DNA from: Lumnitzera littorea
Lineage: Eukaryota > Streptophyta > Magnoliopsida > Myrtales > Combretaceae
Direction of reading: 5' to 3'
NCBI GenBank assembly: GCA_024138015.1
Contig: JAMXBB010000006.1
Span: 76,018,173 to 76,082,172, forward strand
DNA length: 64,000 bases
The notes beneath the pieces are model-generated. The model did no database searches, was not told where the DNA came from, and saw only the letters and a program-made list of their open reading frames with translations. The position numbers and the translations under genes are program-made. Shown here in pieces: positions 56,938-64,000 of the stretch (the first letter of the stretch is position 1; each line of letters begins with the position of its first letter).

Positions 56938-57323
56938 TCGCAGAGTCAAGCCGTCGTATACCCGAGGTTAGTTGTTCATCACGATGTCAATGTGGGAGCA
57001 GGATATGATCAGAGTGTACTTATAATAGTTTATAAAGTTGATTATGTAATTAAGTCATACTAGTTTGACTTAAGAAATGCTTTAGATTTCTTATCTGTAA
57101 ATTCTTATATAAATAGATTATGTATTATGTTTCTATATTTTATTATTGTTATCATGAAATGATATTACTTATGCTTGCACACTCTTGGTTGTTAGTTGTA
57201 GCTATAGCTGTAACCTTATGTATCGTATAAAGGGTCGTCGATTGTAAGGGAATTCAATCTGCAATTCTTTGTATGGTATACGGCGGTTACCACAACTATC
57301 CCTCTCAGGTCGTAACAGTTAGG

Positions 57324-57335
57324 TGGTGTTAAAGC
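57324..57335 (+). other. Primer-binding site of element B, decayed
   Basis: TGGTGTTAAAGC against TGGTATCAGAGC: 9 of 12 match, all three differences transitions. Six bases after the LTR end, as in A. Confidence 0.75.
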
Positions 57336-57547
57336 ATGACTCAAATTAGGTTAAATAAAACTTAACCTTAGATAGTAGGATAACTTACTTGGGAAGATTG
57401 AGAAGGGTAGAACTGGGTTAAGCATTTAAGCTCTAATTTATACACTAAAAGTTATAATAAAGAAATTATAAAAGTAACTTTATGCCTTATTGATTTAAAA
57501 GACTGAGTTAAAGTTGCGGACTTCTTTTACCCTATTTCGTCTCCGAG

Positions 57548-58313
57548 ATGGGGAGAGCTTACAGGAGTACAGGTGCCGACTTAAGATTGCCTACGAGGAT
57601 TTGGCATTAGTTGGTCGACCTGTATTGTCAGTGAGGTATTGTCTGCTTGGTACCGAGGATTGAGCCACTATTAGATTGATAGGAGGATATACTGGGTATT
57701 TGCCTCTGTCGGTCGTTTTCTTATTGGTGAGGAGATGATTTATTATTTAGAGTTAAAAGAGAGTACCAACCTTATTCAGGAGTTAATCTTTTTGGTTGAT
57801 GCCGATTCCCTTCTATTACCACCATCCTTTGGACATAGCAGGATTGTTAGACATGGGATAGCCTTAGCTGTAGATCATTATGTCGATCACTTTTCCATTA
57901 TTGCCCAGGATCAAACTAGAGCTATAGCCAACATAAGGACCAGTGGGGAGCCATGGTATGGTCATGCCCATGGCATTGATCTTCTTGTACCTTAGCCGGG
58001 GTTTGGATTTAATGGACTTGGATTACTATTAGATACTCTTATTATACAGGTTGAGCCATTATAATAGATACCCCCAGCTGATGAGTTTGAGTACTATCAG
58101 GTAAACCCTAAACTTCTACCTATAGTTTTGGTAGGTGATGACCCTTCAGATGTACTTACCATTACACCAAATCCATTGGATTTTTGGCTACCGAGAGAGT
58201 GGGCTTGACAGATGCCTAATGAGGAGTTTGGTATATATTCTAGTATTGGTTCGACTTTTTTGGGATGCAAACAGGAGGATGATACAGCTGCAGGACCTTT
58301 TACTTGACCTTGA
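57548..58313 (+). pseudogene. Extra ORF upstream of gag in element B, function unknown
   Basis: Counterpart of 31935-32702. Best part 57735-57995: LPPSFGHSRIVRHGIALAV, HFSIIAQDQTRAIANI and EPWYGHAHG. Upstream in the same frame SAWYRGLSHY and DRRIYWVFASVGRFLIGEEM can be read with one stop, so the ancestral protein extended N-terminally. C-terminal DPSDVLTITPNPLDFWLP and EFGIYSSIGSTFLG align with A, and the final TGA is at the same aligned place. Stops differ from those of A, with Gln to TAG at 57993 a clear example. Family not recognised. Confidence 0.6.
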
Positions 58314-58789
58314 GAGATGTTGAGGATATTTGAGTTATATGTTGTTTTGGCTATTAGTATTGGAGTAATGATGCATACTCCTTTTGTTGTATATATTAGG
58401 ATCATGACTGATCATTTTGTATTTTGAGAGTTTTCATATAGTGAGGTTATTTTGTATTTTGAGAGTTTTAATGTACTTGAGAGTTTTATGTATGGTGAGG
58501 ACTTATGTATTATAGGAGCTCTTTTGTACTTTGAAAACTCTGTATTTTGATTTGTTGATTTGGTTTGTATATATATTAGTGGAGTTTCGCTCGTTAGAAG
58601 TGACCACTACATAGATGTAACCTCATTATATTAATAAAAAATGAAAAATTACAGCCTTTGTTACTATTGTTGTGATGTGTATATGCATGTATGTTATCTT
58701 AATTTTATACTGGTGGTTTCTACAACTATTTTGAATAAAGTTGACTTTTATAACTAAATAATTGGAAATTGTTAATGAATTTCTTAGTT

Positions 58790-60052
58790 AAGTTAGACGC
58801 AGAAGACGACAATTGGATCAGCAAGCTCAATCTACTTAGGAAATAGAACAACCTGTATAGGGAAAACCACTAGGAAGACCTTGAGATAGAACAGATGAGA
58901 TTCTCGTAGCTATCCATGTGCAGAATCAACTATTAAGGACATTTTTAGCTTAAGAGCCAGTGCTACCTGTACAAGCACCACTTCCCGTAGTAAACCCGGA
59001 GATTCCTTCACCACCTCCACCTCCACCTCCACCAACTGTACTAGCAAGAGTGATGCCTCAGGTACCTATGGATCTCAAGCAGCAGCGTAGTCTCTTGCCA
59101 AAGTTTATACGGTGTAACAAATATTTTGAGGGTATAGCCAATAGACTTAATGAAGCAAAAGATTGGTTACATCAGATTGAAAGATCATTTGAGGCATTTG
59201 AGATTGCGCTACATCTCAGGCTTACCTATAGTACATATATGTTGAAAATGAGAGCACGAACTTGGTGGGAATCGAAACAGAGGAATTTGAGTGGACCAAT
59301 AACTTGGGAAGTACTCTAACATGAATTTCTAGAGTATTACTTTCTTGGAAGTTTAAGGTTGAAATATAGTGAAGATTTGTTAGACATCATAAAAGGGATG
59401 TGTACTATGAAGTAGTACGAAGCAGAGTTTAATAGGTTATTACGGTTTGCACCACCTAAATATTAGATGATTGATAGATTGAAGATGCAAATCTTTTCCA
59501 GGGGATTTGATTCCAACATGAGAAGAAGGATTATAGAATTTGAGCTAAGAAATTTTGCTGATATGGTGGAAAAAGCATGAGTATTAGACAATGTAAAGAG
59601 ACAGAGCGAGAATGCAGGAAAACGTAAGATGTGTGTATTTGGGAAGAGACCTTTTGAAGGGCCTAGTGGAAGTACTAGTAACAAGATGAGGAGATTTGTA
59701 AGAGCACCAGGAAGGTTTCAAAGAAAGACTAACGGACCATTGAAGTGTTGGAAGTGTAAAGGGACTCACTATCCTAGAGATTGCTCCTAGTTACAAGGGA
59801 AATGCTTTTATTGTGGTGAAAGCTCACATCGGATAACAGATTGCCCTAAAAAGAATGCAGTTACTTGTTTCATTTGCAACAAAGTTGGACATTATTCTAC
59901 CACTTGTCCACAAGGCACTACTGCAAATGCTCAAGTTACCAAACCACCACCAGCTTTTGGATATCCTGCCATTGGAAGAGCGATTGGAGGACCAAATGCA
60001 GGAAACACACATCCAAGTGCAACAAATGCTCCTAGAGTATACAATTTGGAAG
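58790..60052 (+). pseudogene. Gag of element B with three zinc knuckles
   Basis: Arg-rich start (VRRRRRQLDQQ), a poly-Pro linker (SPPPPPPPPT, about 59014-59043), capsid segment DWLHQIERSFEAFEI (about 59160-59205), MRARTWWESKQRNLSG, then three knuckles at 59746-59907 with CCHC spacing identical to A (first C-x2-C-x3-H-x4-C, others C-x2-C-x4-H-x4-C). TAA at 59317 and TGA at 59578 are shared with A; other stops such as TAG at 59464 are private. Ends at the donor-like site 60053. Confidence 0.85.
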
Positions 60053-60287
60053 GTAATTAGAGTTATGAGGACTATGTAGAAGAAGATTTAGAAGTACTTG
60101 AAGGGATTGAAGAATTTGTGGATTACGAGCTAATAGCTGGTATGTATCCTAAACTCTCATTGTTAAATTACTTTAGTTATTCTGAATAGTATATGAAGCG
60201 TTTAATAATAATAAGTAAATAGAAGTGGTAAATGAGAACTTATAAAGCTATAGCATGAAAATAAGACTTAAGAATTTTGTGATTCAG
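60053..60287 (+). other. Intron-like segment between gag and protease, element B
   Basis: TTGGAAG|GTAATTAG to GTGATTCAG|GGAATATC, 235 nt, AU-rich, with a CTTAAG word 20 nt before the acceptor. Joining the flanks gives a continuous frame LEGNINIVGHS leading into the protease. A has the same length with both sites mutated. Confidence 0.55.
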
Positions 60288-60640
60288 GGAATATCAACAT
60301 AGTTGGACATTAAGTTTATACCTTATTTGATACGGGAGCTACACATTCTTTCATAGCTTCAGGAGTAGTAAAGCAGACAGGATTAGTTGCAATTGCTACT
60401 GACTCAAGTTTGGGAGTGAGAAATCCTACGGGAAGTGTAGTAATTACAAGAGAAATGGTGAAAGAATGTCCTTTTGAAGATGCAAAACATTGACTGTAAA
60501 GTAGATATGATCATTCTAGATATAGATAAGTACGATGCCATATTAGGAATGAATTGGATGATAAGTGTGAAAGCTACTATCGATTGTAAAGAAAAGCAAG
60601 TATTGTTTGAAGCTTTAGGAGGAAATAGATACTGATTCTA
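60288..60640 (+). pseudogene. Protease domain of element B
   Basis: NINIVGH..VYTL then catalytic DTGATHSF (60329-60352), followed by DAILGMNWM (about 60535-60560). A TAA at about 60310 and a one-base frame change near 60475 break it. The linker to RT lost 92 bp relative to A at 34975-35066. Confidence 0.82.
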
Positions 60641-61670
60641 AAAAGTCAAACGTAGAAGAAGTTTTAGTAGTGAATGAATTTCCTAATGTATTTCTGGATG
60701 AATTACTTGGATTACCACCGAAAAGAGAGATCAACTTTGTTATTGATTTGATTCTAAGAACTGAGCCGATATCTAAAGCTCCATATAGAATAGCTCCAAT
60801 TGAGTTACAAGAATTGAAAAAGCAATTACAAGAGTTATTAGATCAAGGCTTTATAAAGCTAAGTGTTTCACCATGGGGAGCATCGGTTTTATTTGTTAAG
60901 AAGAAGGATGGATCATTTAGGCTTTGTATTGATTATAGAGAATTGAAGAAGGTGACCATCAAGAATAAGTATCCACTTCCAAGGATTGATGATTTGTTTG
61001 ACCAATTACAAGGTGCGAGTGTCTTTTCTAAGATTGACTTAAGGTTAGGCTATCATCAATTGAGAATTAAGTTGGAAGATGTTTTGAAGACGGTGTTTCG
61101 AATGAGATATGGTCATTATGAATTTATGGTGATGCCTTTTGGTCTGACAAATGCTCCTACCACATTAATGGTTCTAATGAATCATGTGTTTAAACCTTTA
61201 TTGGATAAATGCGTAATTGTGTTCATCGACGATATTCTAGTATATTATGTTACATTTAAGCAACATGAAGAACATTTGAGAGTGGTGTTGCAGACTTTGC
61301 GAGAACACAAGTTATATGCAAAGTTTTCTAAGTGTGATTTCTGGTTGAAGGAAATATCTTTTCTTGGACATGTCATAATAGGGGATGGTATATCAGCTGA
61401 TCCCAAAAAGATTAAGGCTATAGTAAAATGGAAAAGACTAGAGACAGTTACTAAGATTTGAAGCTTTCTTGAACTAGCTGGATATTATAGGAAGTTTGTT
61501 AAGGACTTCTTAAAGATTTCGAGATCACTTACCTAATTGACACAGAAGAATGTAAAATTTGAGTGGGGTGGAAAACAAGAAAAGAGCTTTCAAGAGTTGA
61601 AAAAGAGGTTAGTGTTCGCCCCAATCCTTGCATTGCCAAATGATGATGAGCCGTTCACTTAGTAAGGTGA
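60641..61670 (+). pseudogene. Reverse transcriptase of element B
   Basis: Open frame 60670-61461 (263 codons) covers fingers, palm and connection: LPPKREINFVIDLI, SVSPWGASVLFVKKKDGS, FSKIDLRLGYHQLRIK, YEFMVMPFGLTNAP, the catalytic VIVFIDDILVYY (61216-61251) and FLGHVIIGDGISADP. It is the best preserved coding stretch of the window. Beyond 61461 stops appear, including TAA at 61534 shared with A. RNase H is removed by a 495-bp deletion at about 61660, after PFT. Confidence 0.9.
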
Positions 61671-62943
61671 TACGGTACTAAATCGAATCAAAGAAGAAAT
61701 GAGAAGTGGGAAATACACTAATTTTTGAATAGATGAACATGTCACACTTCGCAAGAATAATCGATTGTGTGTACCTGATGATGAGGAGCTTCGAAAAGAA
61801 ATTTTAAGTGAAGCTCATTATTCAAGCTATACTATATATCTAAGAGGAATGAAGATGTACCAAGATTTGAAAAAGAATTTTTGGTGGAATGGAATGAAAC
61901 AAGACGTGGCTACAACCCTTATCTATTCCAGAGTGGAAATGGGATCAGATATCTATGGATTTTGCGAGTAGTTTACCAAGAACAGCTGCTTGTTTTGATG
62001 TGATTTAGGTAATCATTGATCAACTTACCAAATCATCTCACTTTTTGCCAATTAATAAGACTTTTTCTCTAGAGAAATTGGCAAGAATATATATAAAGGA
62101 GATAGTGAGACTACATGGTGTCCCAACAGGGATTGTATCGGATAGCGATCCTAGATTTGTATCAAAGTTTTGAGGAAGTTTACAAAAAGTGATGGGAACG
62201 AAGCTGCAGTTTAACACAACATATCACCCTCAAATTGATGGATAGACTGAGAGGACTATTCAAACTTTAGAAGATATGCTGAGGGTATGTATTATAGAAT
62301 TTAAAGGAAGTTGGGATGCTCCTTTGCCTTTGGTCGAGTTTGCCTATAATAACAGTTATCACTCAACTATACAAATGCCACCTTATGAAGCATTATATGG
62401 GAGAAAGTGTCGATCTCTATTATTTTAGGATGATATAGAGAAAGCTGTAATAGGTCCTGATCCGATTCAGGAAATAGCGGATAAAATCGTAGTGATCAAA
62501 TAGAAGATGAAAGAATCCCGAGATAGACAAAAGAGCTGGGTTGATTTGAAGAGAAGAGAATTGGAATTCCAAGTAAGAGAACATGTATATTTAAGAGTAA
62601 AACCGATCAAAAGTATTCATCATGCTAAGGATGAAGGGAAACTAAGACCAAGATATATAGGTCCATTTAAGTTCTTAGAATGAGTTGGGAATCTAGCTTA
62701 TCGATTAGCGTTGCCACCCAATTTATCGGGAATTCATAACGTTTTCCATGTATCGATTTTGAGGAAACATGTTCCCGATCCTGATCGTATCATTGAGTTG
62801 GAACCGATAAGTCTGCAACAAAACTTGACATATAAGGAGCACCTAGTGAAGATTATAGATAGTAAGGTACAACAATTGAGGAATAAAGAGATTCGTTATG
62901 TCAAGGTATCCGCACATATTCATAGAACCAGTTATGCATCATA
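61671..62943 (+). pseudogene. Integrase of element B with truncated chromodomain
   Basis: KEILSEAHYSSYTIYLRGMK (HH part of the zinc finger, about 61797-61857), but the CxxC pair is gone by a 68-bp deletion at about 61912. Core motifs SMDF, SDSDPRFVSKF (about 62140-62170) and ERTIQTLEDML (about 62250-62282) are present in changing frames. The tail 62711-62943 has PNLSGIHNVFHVSILRKH and KIIDSKVQQLRN, YVKV, and then a 65-bp deletion removes LWRNH and the rest of the chromodomain. Confidence 0.87.
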
Positions 62944-62967
62944 AGTTTTGAGGACAAAACTTTTTTG

Positions 62968-62980
62968 AAGGGTGGAAGAA
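62968..62980 (+). other. Polypurine tract of element B
   Basis: AAGGGTGGAAGAA directly before TGTAAACCC; one T interrupts the purine run. Confidence 0.8.
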
Positions 62981-64000
62981 TGTAAACCCTAGAAAATCGA
63001 TAGTTTGAACCCTAATTTAAGTCCGAATGTCCTAAATTGTGTAATGAGTCGATAAGGCTAGCAACAATAAAAGAGTATGAAACTTAATAAATCGAATATA
63101 ACACTGATAATAAAAATACTAGAAATTGATCGAAACCTTAAATCGATCAAAACCCTAAATCTGATTGATGCACCATTAACCAAAATTGAACCTAAATTTA
63201 ATCAAAACTTTAAAACTATAACTTTAAGCCTATAAAATAGTTAAATATTACTCAATAGTGATATAATTATAGTCGATTGCAATTATCAACTAAATTACGT
63301 AATCGTGTAAAATTTTAACGAAATTGTTAAAATAACTTATAAAAATTGTAATTGTAACTGATACCAATTAAATTGATAAATTTTTACAAAATTCCAAAAT
63401 TAATTTATGATGATTATTTTTATGATTGTTTAGTTTAGAAAAATTACATATATTTATTTTTAATTTCTATTTTCTTCCTTTTCCTTTCTTTCTTTTTCTC
63501 TTTTCTTTCTTTTCTTCTTTTCTCCTTTGCTGCTACGGCCTGAAATCAAAGAAAAAAAATCAAAACTTCAGTAGCCCATGTGATGAATAATCAAGAGGAA
63601 AAGATAAGGAATGTAATTACTTTATCCCATCAAAATTAATGCAACCCTTATCTTTGCAATTGATATTTATTTATTTTGATTTGTTTTGTTTTTACTACCT
63701 TTAAGTTTACATTTGGAACAAAAGTGGAAACAAAACAGAAAAAAAAAATTCTAGAAGTTAAAAACATGAGAAGAAAAACTAAGAAGAAAGAAGAAGAAGA
63801 AGAAGAAGGAAGAGGACGAGGAAGAAAAGAAGAAGAAAAAATCAAATATAAATAGGTAAGTAAAATTATTTTAGTAGTATATATGTATATTATATGGTAT
63901 GCACATGTATATACTAAGTATTTGTGTTGTATTTTATAAAATATTTCATTTTATATACATGTATGTATGCATAAATAGATAATTTAAGATATATATATAT
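62981..64000 (+). repeat. 3' LTR of element B, cut by window end
   Basis: TGTAAACCCTAGAAAATCG, the same start as the A LTRs. Contains the AAACCCTAA-rich start, pyrimidine block (63470-63530), GAA-rich leader (63775-63840) and the first donor-like site at 63856. Confidence 0.9.

Larger units (their letters stand above)
54319..57317 (+). repeat. 5' LTR of element B, 5'-truncated
   Basis: First matching base with the 3' LTR is at TGTAAAATTTT (54319, equal to 63306). Ends CAGGTCGTAACA at 57317. Contains the pyrimidine and GAA-rich leader, TA microsatellites and both intron-like segments. Confidence 0.88.
54319..64000 (+). mobile_element. Element B: Tekay-like gypsy chromovirus, sister of A
   Basis: Same order as element A: LTR, primer site, extra ORF, gag with three knuckles, protease, RT, integrase, polypurine tract, 3' LTR. 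The 5' LTR lacks its first 325 bp or so, and the 3' LTR runs off the window after 1020 bp. Four internal deletions relative to A affect the protease-RT linker, RNase H, integrase zinc finger and chromodomain. RT is open over 263 codons. Target duplication cannot be checked. Confidence 0.9.

Noticed and set aside
54319..57317. B 5' LTR starting with TG as a genuine shorter LTR
   Set aside because: The 3' LTR of B starts 325 bp further upstream, directly after a polypurine tract, so the short form is a truncation.
58097..58405. Minus-strand frame of 102 codons within element B
   Set aside because: Antisense shadow of the extra ORF, and not kept open in element A.

Overview
This window looks like an AT-rich intergenic block of a large flowering-plant genome. 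I find no convincing host gene, rRNA, tRNA or CRISPR array. Almost all of it is explained by nested, decayed LTR retrotransposons: Ty3/gypsy of the Tat, Tekay-like chromovirus and other chromovirus types, one Ty1/copia Sirevirus-like remnant, and non-coding elements. The plant call rests on these lineages, on plant initiator-Met and Asp primer-binding sites, and on AAACCCTAA-type words. Lineage names come from motif recognition by eye, without database searches.

Layout. 1-5947: a minus-strand Tat-type element (LTR-like 5498-5947, gag from about 4965 leftwards), split by a 3.3-kb solo LTR (L1, 107-3452) with a perfect GATGA target duplication. 5960-7147: Sirevirus-like reverse transcriptase/RNase H remnant. 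7241-9524: fragment of a non-coding element family (N). 9525-13180: a plus-strand copy of the same Tat-type LTR and gag, so the two copies diverge head to head. 13452-16653: a second solo LTR (L3). 16925-20455: a minus-strand Tat pol (integrase, second RNase H, RT, part of protease), fused to plus-strand coiled-coil gag sequence; the fusion is tandemly duplicated (20075-21064). 21281-24990: a second, longer N element with a tRNA-Asp-like primer site. 25951-28388 plus 39971-41100: an old LTR (H) interrupted by element A.

Element A (28389-39965) has long LTRs, a perfect initiator-Met primer site, an extra ORF before gag, gag with three zinc knuckles, protease, RT, RNase H, integrase and chromodomain, and near-matching target duplications. 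41101-46631: LTR-like and unexplained sequence. Element D (46632-51420) is a chromovirus with an internal gag-to-RT deletion, inserted in a host element (C2) whose gag and unknown ORF resume at 51511-52453, followed by its own 3' LTR. Element B (54319-64000, running off the window) is a sister of A with a 5'-truncated LTR and four internal deletions.

The most interesting signals: (i) LTRs of this group (A, B, L1, L3, H) share an intron-like architecture, with a short leader exon between GT and AG sites; (ii) A and B each carry a 235-nt segment between gag and protease with intron-like ends, whose removal joins the frames; (iii) A and B share an uncharacterised ORF of about 255 codons upstream of gag; (iv) A and B share three internal stop codons, suggesting a defective, trans-mobilised source. 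All elements look inactive.
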